A stretch of 64,000 nucleotides of DNA from Alienimonas californiensis (GTDB lineage Bacteria; Planctomycetota; Planctomycetia; Planctomycetales; Planctomycetaceae). Of this stretch, positions 36,514-45,510 are shown in pieces; the stretch's first letter is position 1, and every line of letters starts with the position of its first letter. Position numbers and translations under genes: made by a program. The notes below the pieces were generated by a model that did not search any database, had not been told where the DNA came from, and saw only the letters and a program-made list of their open reading frames with translations. The DNA lies in the NCBI RefSeq assembly GCF_007743815.1, contig NZ_CP036265.1, positions 956,501 to 1,020,500 on the forward strand, given 5' to 3'.

Positions 36514-38135
36514 GGCGGCGAATCGGCGGAGGGAGAAACAGGCAGGGACAGGGCGAACCGGGCGCCGGCGCCGCGCTCCGAACGGACGGAGAGCGTGCCG
36601 CCGTGAGCCTCCGCAATCGAGCGGGCGACGGCTAGGCCAATGCCCGTTCCGTGGGCACGACCGCTGTAAAAGGCGTCAAAGGCCCGGTCGGCCGCCTTGG
36701 GCGACAACCCGTCGCCGTTGTCCTCCACAAAAAGTTCCACCCGCCCCCCGTCAGGGGCGCACAAACCCAGCGTGACCCGCGGTTGAGCGGGCGCGGCGGC
36801 GGCGATGGCGTCGAACGCGTTCGTGAGGAAGTTGGTCAAAACCTGTTGAAGTTGGACGCGGTCGCCGGTGACGGCCATCAAATCGCGTGCCGTTCCTGCG
36901 GCGGGATCGAGGCGGAGGTCCAGCCGCACGCCGCGGCGGCGGGCGTCCTCCTCCATGAACTCCGCAACCTCCCGCACCAGGGCCGCCGGGTCCAGCGGGA
37001 CGAACTCCGCCGGGCCGCGGGCGGCGAGGCGGCGGATGCGGGCCACGATCGCCCCCGCCCGCAGCGCCGCGTCCCGCGCTTTGAGCAACGCCTCCGCCAA
37101 CCCGTCCGGCGTCCTCTCCCCCCGTTCCAGCCGCCCGCGTTCCAGTCGGACCAAGCAGCCTTCCACGTAGTTCGCCACGGCGCCGAGCGGTTGGTTCAAC
37201 TCGTGGGCCAGCCCGGAGGCCGTCTGCCCCACGGACTGCGCCCGGCCGACGCGGGCGTACTCGCGGAGCAGGTCCCGCTGTTTTTCCTCGGCCCGCAGGC
37301 GATCTTCATGTTCCCGGTGCAGGGCTGCGTTGGCGCGCTTCAGCTCCCGGGTGCGGTCGGCGACGCGGTCCTCCAGCCGATCGCGGGCCTCCCTCAGGGC
37401 GTCGATCTGGTCGGCGATCGTGCGGCCGGCGGGCCGCAGCACGAACAGCCCCACCGCCGCCAACGCGACCAGCACCAACCCCGTCAGCCCCCAGCCGGTC
37501 CGGCGGAGGGCCGCCACCCGGGCCTGCGATTCCTCCTCGTAGAAATGGACGATGCGGTCCATCCGCGGCAGGTATTCGCGTTCGGCGGCGAGGAGTGCCC
37601 GGCGACGGTCCGCCGGGTCGCCGCGGCCGGCGATCAGGTCGGCGGCGGCTTGGCGGGCGGCGGCGAAGTGCGGTTCCAAGTCGTCGAACGCCGCCGTCAC
37701 CGCGGGGGCGTTTTCGCCCGGCAGTTCCAAGACGGCGTCGCCGTGTTGCAGCCCGCGATGCGAGCGGGTCCACAGGGCCAGCGTGTCCCGCAGCTCCCCG
37801 CGGCGGGCGGCCCGGTCGGCGGGGGAGTCGGCGGCGCCCTCGGCCAGCGCCGCCTTCGCCAACCGCTGGCTGAGCATCCGCTGCCGGCCCGCCACGTTGA
37901 TCACCGGGGCGTCGGTCGTCAGGTCCAGCAGGGCGGGTTGCACGAGCGTCTGGTTCGCCACGGCCAGCGCTGCCGCGGCGGTCATCGCGGCGACGAACCG
38001 GCGGTTGAGCATCCGCCGCGGGTCCGCCCACGCCCCCGCCGGGTCCGCCGACGGGGCTGGTGGGAACGTCGGGCGCGCGGTCGGTCCGAAAGATGCAGGC
38101 TCCACGGCGGCGGGCGAATCGGCGGAGTCGGTCAT
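36510..38135 (-). CDS. Sensor histidine kinase (FixL-like) with PilJ-type N-terminal domain
   Basis: A 541-residue membrane kinase. A Pro-rich tail precedes a first helix (FVAAMTAAAALAVANQ) and a periplasmic PilJ-type helical domain (NVAGRQRMLSQRLAKAAL), then a second helix (GLTGLVLVALAAVGLFVLRP), a coiled coil (LKRANAALHREHEDRLRAEE) and the catalytic core: His311 in GLAHELNQPLGAV, and NFLTNAFDAI, DNGDGL and GTGIGLAVARS in the ATP-binding domain. Partner of the FixJ-like regulator directly downstream (4-nt overlap). Signal unknown; PilJ-type domains sense small polar molecules such as nitrate. ATG at 38135 divides it from moeA by 100 nt. Confidence 0.9.
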   Translation of the reverse strand: MTDSADSPAAVEPASFGPTARPTFPPAPSADPAGAWADPRRMLNRRFVAAMTAAAALAVANQTLVQPALLDLTTDAPVINVAGRQRMLSQRLAKAALAEGAADSPADRAARRGELRDTLALWTRSHRGLQHGDAVLELPGENAPAVTAAFDDLEPHFAAARQAAADLIAGRGDPADRRRALLAAEREYLPRMDRIVHFYEEESQARVAALRRTGWGLTGLVLVALAAVGLFVLRPAGRTIADQIDALREARDRLEDRVADRTRELKRANAALHREHEDRLRAEEKQRDLLREYARVGRAQSVGQTASGLAHELNQPLGAVANYVEGCLVRLERGRLERGERTPDGLAEALLKARDAALRAGAIVARIRRLAARGPAEFVPLDPAALVREVAEFMEEDARRRGVRLDLRLDPAAGTARDLMAVTGDRVQLQQVLTNFLTNAFDAIAAAAPAQPRVTLGLCAPDGGRVELFVEDNGDGLSPKAADRAFDAFYSGRAHGTGIGLAVARSIAEAHGGTLSVRSERGAGARFALSLPVSPSADSPP

Positions 38136-38235
38136 GGGCGGTTCGGTTCGCGCTCCGGGGGGCGGGCCGCCTCGCGCCGACGACGCCCGGGGCCACCTCG
38201 TCCCCCACCGTAGCCTTTCGCTCCCGTTCGCCGGC

Positions 38236-39588
38236 ATGTCCACGTTCGCCTTCGACAGCCCCGCCGCCGCGATTGACGCCTGCCGGGCCGCGTTGGGGAC
38301 GGTGGGAACGAAAGAGGTTCCCCTCGCCGAGGCCGTCGGTCGCCTGCTGGCCCTCGCCCCGACGCTGGACCGCGACAGCCCGGCCTGCGACCTGTCGGCG
38401 ATGGACGGCTACGCGGTGGGCGCCCCGGATCTGCCGAGCGGGACCGGCTCGCTGTCGGTCCTGGGGGCGGCGGCGGCGGGGAGCCCCCCGCCGGAGCACG
38501 TCGCCGGGTCGGCGGTGCGGATCTTTACCGGAGCCCCCGTCCCGGCGGGCTGCGATCGGGTGATCCGTCAGGAACAGGTGCGACGCGAGGGCCGCGGCCG
38601 GGCGGGGACGGAGCGCATCGTCGTGCCCGCCGGGCTGGCGACGGCCGTGCCCGCCGGGGCGAACGTGCGACGCCGCGGGGAGAACGGCCGGGCCGGCGAT
38701 CCGATCGCCGAGCCCGGCACGCTGGTGAACGCCGCGGTCGTCGCGGCGGCGGCGGCCTGCGGGCTGTCCACGCTGACGGTCCGCCGGCGGGTGCGGGTCG
38801 CGGTGCTGGTGACCGGCGAGGAGGTGCGTGCGGCGCCCTTCCCGGCCGCGGTCCCCCTGCGGAACGCCGACGCCCGCCTGCCGGTCCCCATGGAAATGGG
38901 CTCGCGGGAACTTGCCCCGTGGGAGGTCCGCGACGCCAACGGCCCCGCCGTCGCCGCCCTGCTGGCTCGGCGGCCGTATCTGCGGGTCTCCCCGCCGGCC
39001 TACGTCGGCGACGATCCGACGCTGCTGGCCCAGACCCTCGCCGTGCTGCTCGACCGGCACGACGCCGTGGTGACGACCGGCGGGGTCTCCGTCGGCGATT
39101 ACGACCTCGTGCCCGACGCCGTCCGGGCGATCGGCGGGCGCCCGCTGTTCCACGGCCTGCCGATTCGCCCCGGCAAACCCGTCTTCGCCGCGGTCGTCGA
39201 GTCAGGAACGGGGGCCGGGCGGTTGGCGCTCGGGCTGCCGGGCAATCCGGTCGCGGCGCTGTGCGTGGCTCGGCGGATCGGGATCGAGCTGCTCCGCCAC
39301 GTCGCCGGGTTCCCGGGGCCGGAGCCGACCGCCCTGGTGGAGGCGCTGCCCCCGGACGATCCCGCCGACGGGCGCGCCGACGGGCCCCTGCCGCTGTGGC
39401 GGTTCCGCCCGGTCCGGCTGGACGTCCGGGGCGATGAGAACGCCGAGACGGCGGGGGGTCTCCCCGTGGCGACGGCGGTCGACGGCCGCGGGGCCTCCGA
39501 CACCGTCGCGCTGGCCCGCTCGGACGGATTCGTCGAAGTCCCCCCCGGCGCCGCCACCGCCGGCCGACTGCCGTATCGCGCCTGGTAG
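38236..39588 (+). CDS. moeA: Molybdopterin molybdenumtransferase
   Basis: A 450-residue MoeA, which inserts molybdenum into molybdopterin after adenylylation by MogA. Family signatures: SPACDLSAMDGYAV, VRIFTGAPVPAGCDRV, RGENGRAGDPI, VTTGGVSVGDYDL and LGLPGNPVAA in the MPT-binding domain, plus the C-terminal domain. ATG at 38236 gives the expected start. Some insertion occurs near 38867-38950 (PAAVPLRNADARLPVPMEMG). It is divergent from the kinase gene with 100 nt between. Confidence 0.9.
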   Translation: MSTFAFDSPAAAIDACRAALGTVGTKEVPLAEAVGRLLALAPTLDRDSPACDLSAMDGYAVGAPDLPSGTGSLSVLGAAAAGSPPPEHVAGSAVRIFTGAPVPAGCDRVIRQEQVRREGRGRAGTERIVVPAGLATAVPAGANVRRRGENGRAGDPIAEPGTLVNAAVVAAAAACGLSTLTVRRRVRVAVLVTGEEVRAAPFPAAVPLRNADARLPVPMEMGSRELAPWEVRDANGPAVAALLARRPYLRVSPPAYVGDDPTLLAQTLAVLLDRHDAVVTTGGVSVGDYDLVPDAVRAIGGRPLFHGLPIRPGKPVFAAVVESGTGAGRLALGLPGNPVAALCVARRIGIELLRHVAGFPGPEPTALVEALPPDDPADGRADGPLPLWRFRPVRLDVRGDENAETAGGLPVATAVDGRGASDTVALARSDGFVEVPPGAATAGRLPYRAW

Positions 39589-39765
39589 AGCCGGCGGAAC
39601 GCGCGGGGCGGAATTCACCTGTCTTAATTCAATAATCCTGGGGCATTCCCCGCCGGGCGGGCCCCACGCCGGAATGCGGCTCGGTCTGGCGCCGCGGTTT
39701 TGGGGAGATGGGGATAGTCGTTCCCTCGCCTGCCCCACCTCCACCGAGCGCCACCGCAGCGGAGT

Positions 39766-40908
39766 TTGCCCGGTTTGCCAATTCATACGCTGATCACCGG
39801 CGGAGCCGGCTTTATCGGTTCGCACCTCGCCGACCGGCTGCTCGCGGACGGGCAGGCCGTGCGGGTTCTGGATAATTTGGACCCCCAGGTCCACGGCGAG
39901 GCGGCGGCGGCGGCGCAGCGTCGTCCGGCGTACCTCGACGATCGGGTCGACCTGCACGTCGGCGACGTGCGGGACGCCGAGGCGGTCAAGACGGCTTTAA
40001 AGGGCTGCGACCGCGTGGTGCACCTCGCCGCCGCGGTGGGCGTCGGCCAGAGCATGTATGAGGTCGCCCGCTACACCGCGGTGAACAATCTCGGCACGGC
40101 CGTTTTAATGGAGGCCCTGATTGAACGGCCGGTCGAGTCGCTGGTGGTCGCCAGCAGCATGAGCGTTTACGGCGAGGGGAGTTTCGTCGACCGCGACGGC
40201 GCCGCGGTTCACGCCTCGCCCCGGCCGGTCGAGCAACTCAAACGGCATCAGTGGGAGGTCCTCGGCCCGGACGGCGCCCCGCTGACGCCGGTCCCCACGA
40301 CCGAGGCCGAACCGCCGGAGGCCACCAGCGTCTACGCCCTCTCCAAATACGACCAGGAGCGACTGGGAATTATTCTCGGCGCCGCCTACGACATCCCCAC
40401 GATCGCCCTGCGGTTCTTCAATGTCTACGGCCCGCGGCAGGCGCTGTCCAATCCCTATACCGGGGTGCTGGCGATCTTCGCCTCCCGGCTGCTGAGCGGT
40501 CGTCCGCCGGTGATCTTTGAAGACGGCGAACAGCGGCGGGACTTCGTCAGCGTACACGACGTCGCCGCCGCCTGTCACCTCGCCTCGGAGCAGGCCCCGC
40601 AGCGCCCCGGGTCCGTTTTAAACGTCGGCAGCGGGCGGAGCGTGACCGTCAACGAGATCGCCGCGGCGCTGGCGGAGACATTAGGCCGCACGGACCTCGC
40701 CCCGGAGGTCTCGCACCGCTACCGCGTGGGCGATATCCGGCACTGCTTCGCGGACATCTCCGCCGCCCGCCGCACGCTGGGCTACGAGCCGCGGACGGAG
40801 TTCGCCGACGGTCTCGCCGAACTCGCCGGCTGGTTGAAAGACCAGACCGCCGAGGACCGCGTCGACCACGCCCGCGGCCAATTGGAGGCCCGCGGACTGG
40901 TCGTTTAA
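39766..40908 (+). CDS. NAD-dependent sugar epimerase/dehydratase (SDR), cluster gene 1
   Basis: A 380-residue extended SDR acting on nucleotide sugars. Seen: NAD-binding ITGGAGFIGSHLADRLLADG, the DVRD motif (HVGDVRDAEAV), SSMSVYGEG with Ser, and the YALSK Y-x-x-x-K catalytic site, then RFFNVYGPRQALSNPYTGVL for the substrate. TTG at 39766 is the listed start; a second TTG at 39775 is possible. It opens a plus-strand sugar cluster that ends at 49180. An AT-richer stretch around 39620-39640 upstream is the likely promoter region. Epimerase or dehydratase, with substrate unknown. Confidence 0.86.
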   Translation: MPGLPIHTLITGGAGFIGSHLADRLLADGQAVRVLDNLDPQVHGEAAAAAQRRPAYLDDRVDLHVGDVRDAEAVKTALKGCDRVVHLAAAVGVGQSMYEVARYTAVNNLGTAVLMEALIERPVESLVVASSMSVYGEGSFVDRDGAAVHASPRPVEQLKRHQWEVLGPDGAPLTPVPTTEAEPPEATSVYALSKYDQERLGIILGAAYDIPTIALRFFNVYGPRQALSNPYTGVLAIFASRLLSGRPPVIFEDGEQRRDFVSVHDVAAACHLASEQAPQRPGSVLNVGSGRSVTVNEIAAALAETLGRTDLAPEVSHRYRVGDIRHCFADISAARRTLGYEPRTEFADGLAELAGWLKDQTAEDRVDHARGQLEARGLVV

Positions 40909-41012
40909 CTCCTGTTCGTTCCCCGTCCCCCTGGTCGTTCGTTATTGCCGTTCGTCCCGCGGCCGCCGCCGCGTCCACTCACTCCCATTCCCCGCACCCC
41001 CCGATCGAGTTC

Positions 41013-42206
41013 GTGTCCGACCGCAGCATTACGGCCCCGAGATTCTCGCGGGGGGCTGGCCCAGGGGCCGCCTCCCGGCCGGTCCTGATTACCGGGGGCG
41101 CCGGCTTCGTGGGGTGCAACGTCGCCGCGTCGTTCCTCGCCGACGGCGTCGCCGTCCGCGTGCTGGACGACCTGAGCCGGCCGGGCGTGGAAAAGAACCT
41201 CCGCTGGCTCCAGAGCCGCTTCCCCGCCGTGGAGTTCCGCCGGGCCGACGTCCGCGACGCCGCCGCCGTGAACGAGGCGGTCCGCGGCTGTTCCCGGGTT
41301 TATCACTTCGCGGCGCAGGTGGCGGTCACCACCAGCCTGACGGCCCCCCTGAACGACTTTGACATTAACGCCCGCGGCACGCTCAACGTGCTCGAGGCGG
41401 TCCGGGCGGAACAGAACTGCGGCCGCGACATCCCCCTGCTGTTCACCAGTACGAATAAGGTTTACGGGGACCTCGGCGGGATCGAAACGCTGCTGGGGGG
41501 CGAGCCGTCGCGGAACGGCGACGGCGAGGCCGATCGCTACCGCCCCGCCGACCGCCGCCTCGCCGCCGACGGCGTGAACGAGTCCCGCCCGCTGGACTTT
41601 CACAGCCCCTACGGATGCAGCAAGGGCTGCGCGGACCAGTACGTGCTCGATTACGCCCGCACCTATCGCCTGCCGGCGACGGTGTTCCGCATGAGCTGCA
41701 TCTACGGCCCGCACCAGTTCGGGACGGAGGATCAGGGCTGGGTGGCCCACTTCGCCCGGGCCGCGTTGCGGGGCGAAGGGGTGACGTTCTACGGCGACGG
41801 CCGCCAGGTGCGCGACGTGCTGCACGTATCCGACCTCGTCCGGGCGATGCGGGCCGCCCTCGACGACCCCCGCCGCACCGCCGGCCGGGCCTTCAACGTC
41901 GGCGGCGGCCCGGCGAACGCGGTCAGCCTCCGACAGGTCGTCGCGGCGCTCGGCGAGACGGTCGGCGCCCCCGTCGAGGTGACGGACGGCCCCTGGCGGA
42001 CCGGCGATCAGCGGTGGTACGTCTCCGACACCGCCCGCCTGCGGAGCGCCCTCGGGTGGAGCCCGCGGATGAGTTGGCGGGACGGGCTGGCCGATCTGGT
42101 CGGCTGGCTCGCCGAGCATGTCGAGCCGCAATCCGCCGTCCCCAGCGCCGGCGCCGCCGGCGTGGCCGGCGTTCGGGAACCTCAAGCCGCACTGGCCGCG
42201 ACGTGA
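41013..42206 (+). CDS. NAD-dependent sugar epimerase, CDP-tyvelose/paratose epimerase-like
   Basis: A 397-residue extended SDR: ITGGAGFVGCNVAASFLADG, FAAQVAVTTSLTAPLNDFDI, TSTNKVYGD and YGCSKGCADQYVLDYA (Y-x-x-x-K), with FRMSCIYGPHQFGTEDQGWV. The NKVYGD and CIYG-x-x-QFG patterns resemble CDP-paratose 2-epimerase and related enzymes. GTG start at 41013. The next gene's GTG at 42203 overlaps the stop (GTGA), so translation is coupled. C-terminal ~25 residues are Ala-rich and may be extra. Confidence 0.85.
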   Translation: MSDRSITAPRFSRGAGPGAASRPVLITGGAGFVGCNVAASFLADGVAVRVLDDLSRPGVEKNLRWLQSRFPAVEFRRADVRDAAAVNEAVRGCSRVYHFAAQVAVTTSLTAPLNDFDINARGTLNVLEAVRAEQNCGRDIPLLFTSTNKVYGDLGGIETLLGGEPSRNGDGEADRYRPADRRLAADGVNESRPLDFHSPYGCSKGCADQYVLDYARTYRLPATVFRMSCIYGPHQFGTEDQGWVAHFARAALRGEGVTFYGDGRQVRDVLHVSDLVRAMRAALDDPRRTAGRAFNVGGGPANAVSLRQVVAALGETVGAPVEVTDGPWRTGDQRWYVSDTARLRSALGWSPRMSWRDGLADLVGWLAEHVEPQSAVPSAGAAGVAGVREPQAALAAT

Positions 42207-43189
42207 AAGCCGCCGTGCTCTCCGCCCCCGGCCGCGTCGAACTCACCGACGTCCCCCTGCCCGACCCGCCGCCGAACGGCGTGCGCGTGCGGCTGGACGG
42301 CTGTGGCGTGTGCCATTCCAACCTGCCGGTCTTCGAAGGCCGCGACTGGTTCGAGTACCCCCGCCCGCCCGGCTCCCCCGGCCACGAGGGTTGGGGCGTG
42401 ATCGACGCCCTCGGCTCCGGGGTGACGGGCTGGAGCGAAGGCGACCGCGTGGGCCTGATGAGCGACGCCGCCTACGCGGAGTTCGACGTCTGCCCCGCCG
42501 CCAACCTCGCCCGCCTGCCGGCCGCCGCCGCCGACGGCTCCCCCGCGACGGGGCCCTTCCCCGCCGAGCCGCTGGCCTGTGCGGTGAACGTCTTCGCCCG
42601 GTCGGGGATCGAACCGGGAATGAACGTCGTGGTGGTAGGCGTCGGCTTTCTGGGCGCGATCCTCGTTCGGCTGGTGACCAACGCCGGGGCGAACGTGACC
42701 GCCGTGAGTCGCCGGGACTTCTCGCTGGGAGTCGCGGAGAGTCAGGGGGCGAAGCAGCGCGTGACGCTGGGAGACAACTGGGAGACAATCGCCGCGGTGC
42801 GGGAGTCCGTCGGAGACGAGGGCGCCGACGTCGTGATCGAATGCACCGGACTCCAGCAACCGCTCGACGTCGCGGCGGAGTTGGTGAAGGTCCGCGGCCG
42901 GCTGGTGATCGCCGGCTATCACCAGGACGGCCTCCGCAGCGTGAACCTGCAAAGCTGGAACTGGCGGGGGATCGACGTGATCAACGCCCACGAACGCGAC
43001 CCGCAGGTCTATACCCGCGGCATGCAGCGGGCCGCGGAACTGGTGGCGGACGGAACCCTCGACCCGGCGCCGCTGCTGACCCATCGATTTGCCTTCACCG
43101 ACGTGGGCGTCGCCGACGCCTTCGCCGCCCTCGGCGGCCGCCCCGACGGCTTCCTCAAGGGCTGGCTGGACATGCGGGGGGCGGAGTGA
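42203..43189 (+). CDS. Zinc-type MDR dehydrogenase in sugar cluster
   Basis: A 328-residue zinc-containing medium-chain dehydrogenase. Seen: GCGVCHSNLPVFEG with the catalytic Cys, PGHEGWGVIDALGSGV, and the NAD(P) site VVVVGVGFLGAILVRL, but no four-Cys structural zinc motif. It begins with GTG at 42203 (overlapping the epimerase stop) and ends TGATG with the next gene. Placement between epimerase and transferases suggests oxidation or reduction of a sugar intermediate, for example with the next SDRs; substrate unknown. The segment near 42770-42808 shares short words with 5484-5513. Confidence 0.83.
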   Translation: MKAAVLSAPGRVELTDVPLPDPPPNGVRVRLDGCGVCHSNLPVFEGRDWFEYPRPPGSPGHEGWGVIDALGSGVTGWSEGDRVGLMSDAAYAEFDVCPAANLARLPAAAADGSPATGPFPAEPLACAVNVFARSGIEPGMNVVVVGVGFLGAILVRLVTNAGANVTAVSRRDFSLGVAESQGAKQRVTLGDNWETIAAVRESVGDEGADVVIECTGLQQPLDVAAELVKVRGRLVIAGYHQDGLRSVNLQSWNWRGIDVINAHERDPQVYTRGMQRAAELVADGTLDPAPLLTHRFAFTDVGVADAFAALGGRPDGFLKGWLDMRGAE

Positions 43190-44379
43190 TGCCGGCCCCT
43201 CTGCACATCCTGATGACCGCCGACACCTGCGGGGGCGTGTGGACGCAGGCGCTCGAACTCTGCCGCGGGCTGGGCGAGCGCGGCCATCGGGTCACGCTGG
43301 CGACCAGCGGCGGCCTGCCGACGGAGGACCAGCGGGCCGCCGTGGAGCGGTTGCCGGGCGTGGCCCTGCACGCCACGGCCTTCAAACTGGAATGGATGCC
43401 GGACCCCGCCGCCGACGTGCGGGCCTTCGGAGATCAGCTCGAACGGCTCTGCGAGGAACTGCGGCCGGACGTGGTGCACCTCAATGAATTCACGCACGGC
43501 GCCCAAGACTTCGGCGGAGCGCCGAAGCTCGTCGTCGGTCACAGCGACGTGTGCAGTTGGCACGCCGCGGTGCGGGGCTGCGAAGCGGGGGACGAATGGA
43601 ACGCCTACCGCCGGGCCGTCGCCGCCGGCCTGCGGGGGGCGGACGCCGTCGCCGCGCCGACGGCTTGGATGCTGGAACAATTAGAGACCCGCTTCGGCCC
43701 CCTCCCCGCCCCACGGGCGATTCATAACGGGCTGGGCGATCCGGCGAGCGAGGGGGCGTCAGCCCTCCGTGCTGCGCGCGACGAACGGGCTGAACACGGG
43801 GGGCTGACGCCCCACCGCTCGCCCTACGTCTTCGCCGCGGGGCGGTACTGGGACGAGGCGAAGAACCTCGCGGCGCTGGCGGAGGTCGCCCCGCGGCTGG
43901 ATTGCCCCGTCAAAATGGCCGGACTGCCCTCGCCGGACGGCGCCGCGTCGTCCGGCGCCCCGCCGTCGGGCGTGGAGTTCCTCGGCCGGTTGAACGCCGA
44001 CCAGATGGCGGCGGCGTATCGGGGCGCGCTCGTCTATTGCCTGCCGGCGAAGTACGAACCGTTCGGCCTCACCCCGCTGGAGGCGGCGAACCACGGCTGC
44101 GCCCTCGTGCTGGGCGACCTGCCGAGCCTGCGGGAGGTCTGGGGCGACGCGGCGATCTACGTCCCGCCGGACGACCGGGAGGCCCTGTTTTACGGAGTTC
44201 ACAATGCGCTGAGGTACGGCGAGGAACTGGCCGACCGCATGCTCGCCGCCGGCGAGCGGGCGCAGCGCTACACCCGCGCCGCGATGATCGACGGGTATCT
44301 GGCGACGTATCAGGAATTGTGCGGCGACGCGCCTCAAACGCCGGAGCTTGCGGCGGCCGCATCCGGGGGGGCGTTTTAG
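43189..44379 (+). CDS. GT4-type glycosyltransferase with in-frame palindromic insert
   Basis: A 396-residue GT-B glycosyltransferase. N-terminus MTADTCGGVWTQALELCRGL and GHRVTLATSGG form the acceptor domain; the C-terminal part has the donor-site KYEPFGLTPLEAANHGCALV (E-x7-E), EFLGRLN and AAIYVPPDD. The segment DPASEGASALRAARDERAEH to SPYV between IHNGLG and YVFAAG is encoded by an 81-bp palindromic repeat (43743-43823), enlarging the loop between domains. Start overlaps the previous stop (TGATG). Probably moves a sugar for the surface glycan of this cluster; substrate unknown. Confidence 0.86.
   Translation: MPAPLHILMTADTCGGVWTQALELCRGLGERGHRVTLATSGGLPTEDQRAAVERLPGVALHATAFKLEWMPDPAADVRAFGDQLERLCEELRPDVVHLNEFTHGAQDFGGAPKLVVGHSDVCSWHAAVRGCEAGDEWNAYRRAVAAGLRGADAVAAPTAWMLEQLETRFGPLPAPRAIHNGLGDPASEGASALRAARDERAEHGGLTPHRSPYVFAAGRYWDEAKNLAALAEVAPRLDCPVKMAGLPSPDGAASSGAPPSGVEFLGRLNADQMAAAYRGALVYCLPAKYEPFGLTPLEAANHGCALVLGDLPSLREVWGDAAIYVPPDDREALFYGVHNALRYGEELADRMLAAGERAQRYTRAAMIDGYLATYQELCGDAPQTPELAAAASGGAF
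43743..43823. repeat. 81-bp palindromic element inside a glycosyltransferase gene
   Basis: Left arm begins GGCGAGCGAGGGGGCGTCAG and right arm ends CTGACGCCCCACCGCTCGCC; the arms match with about 3 mismatches over ~29 nt. The element is 27 codons long and keeps the reading frame of the host gene. Confidence 0.85.
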
Positions 44380-45510
44380 ATGCACCTCGTTTATTTCACC
44401 CACTCGCTCGTTTCGGACTGGAACCACGGCAACGCCCACTTTTTGCGGGGCGTGATCCGGGCGTTGCAGGCCCGCGGGCATAGCGTGGAGTCGTTTGAGC
44501 CGTCCAACGGCTGGAGCCTGCAAAACCTGCTGAGCGACCACGGCCTGCCCCCCACGCGGGAGTTCGCCGCGCAGTTCCCGGACCTGTCGGCGAAGTTCTA
44601 CGATCCAAATTACGAACGCTTCGCCGGGGAGCCGCTCGACGCCGTGCTGGACCGGGCGGACGCCGTGCTGGTGCACGAATGGAACGACCCGGCGCTCGTC
44701 GCCCGGCTGGGCCGGCGGCGCGTCGCCCGGGGGGAGGGCCGCAGCAGTTTCAAACTGCTCTTTCACGACACCCACCACCGGGCCGCCAGCGCGCCGAAAG
44801 ATATGAGCCGCTACGATCTCGCCGGCTACGACGGGGTGCTCGCCTTCGGCCGGGTGATCGCGGAGATTTATCGGCGTCGCCGCTGGCACGACCGGGCCTG
44901 GGTCTGGCACGAAGCGGCCGACGTCACCCTCTTCACCCCCGCCCCGGCCCCGGTCGAGAAGGAGCGAGATCTCGTCTGGGTCGGCAACTGGGGCGACGGC
45001 GAACGCACCGCCGAACTGGGCCAGTTTTTGTTGGGCCCGGTGAGAGCGCTGAACCTGAACGCCCGCGTCCACGGCGTGCGCTACCCGGAATCGGCGAAGG
45101 AGGCGTTGCGGGCGGCGGGGTGCGAGTACGCCGGCTGGCTGCCCAATCACCGGGTGCCGCAGGCCTTCAGCGAGGCCCGGCTGACCGTGCACGTCCCCCG
45201 CGGTCCGTACGTCAAAACGCTGCCCGGCGTGCCGACGATCCGGCCGTTCGAGGCCCTCGCCTGCGATTTGCCCCTGATTTGCAGCCCCTGGCAGGACGCC
45301 GAAGACCTGTTCGCCCCCGGCCGGGACTACCTCACCGCCGCCGACGGGGCGGAGATGACCCAGCAGATTCGCCGGGTTATGGACGACGACCGCCTCGCCG
45401 CGAACCTCGCGGAGCACGGTCGGGAGACTATTCTCGCCCGTCACACCTGCGACCACCGGGCGGAGGAGTTATTGGCGATCCTGAACGAACTTGATTGCGG
45501 GGGGCTGTGA
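44380..45510 (+). CDS. CgeB-like glycosyltransferase, copy 1
   Basis: A 376-residue GT-B-fold protein of the CgeB/DUF3880-like group. N-terminus THSLVSDWNHGNAHFLRGVI and LQARGHSVESFEPSNGWSLQ; middle LLFHDTHHRAASAPKDMSRY; C-terminal VGNWGDGERTAELGQFLLGP, VPRGPYVKTLPGVPTIRPFE and LPLICSPWQDAEDLFAPG. It starts immediately after the GT4 stop and its stop overlaps the next start. It is probably a transferase for successive sugars. Clear relatives follow at 45510 and 46609. Confidence 0.8.
   Translation: MHLVYFTHSLVSDWNHGNAHFLRGVIRALQARGHSVESFEPSNGWSLQNLLSDHGLPPTREFAAQFPDLSAKFYDPNYERFAGEPLDAVLDRADAVLVHEWNDPALVARLGRRRVARGEGRSSFKLLFHDTHHRAASAPKDMSRYDLAGYDGVLAFGRVIAEIYRRRRWHDRAWVWHEAADVTLFTPAPAPVEKERDLVWVGNWGDGERTAELGQFLLGPVRALNLNARVHGVRYPESAKEALRAAGCEYAGWLPNHRVPQAFSEARLTVHVPRGPYVKTLPGVPTIRPFEALACDLPLICSPWQDAEDLFAPGRDYLTAADGAEMTQQIRRVMDDDRLAANLAEHGRETILARHTCDHRAEELLAILNELDCGGL

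Noticed and set aside
36651..38213. 520-residue plus-strand frame antisense to the kinase
   Set aside because: No recognised domain and overlaps a clear histidine kinase on the other strand.
43759..45456. 565-residue minus-strand frame across the sugar cluster
   Set aside because: Shadow of two glycosyltransferase genes; Arg/Val-rich without motifs.
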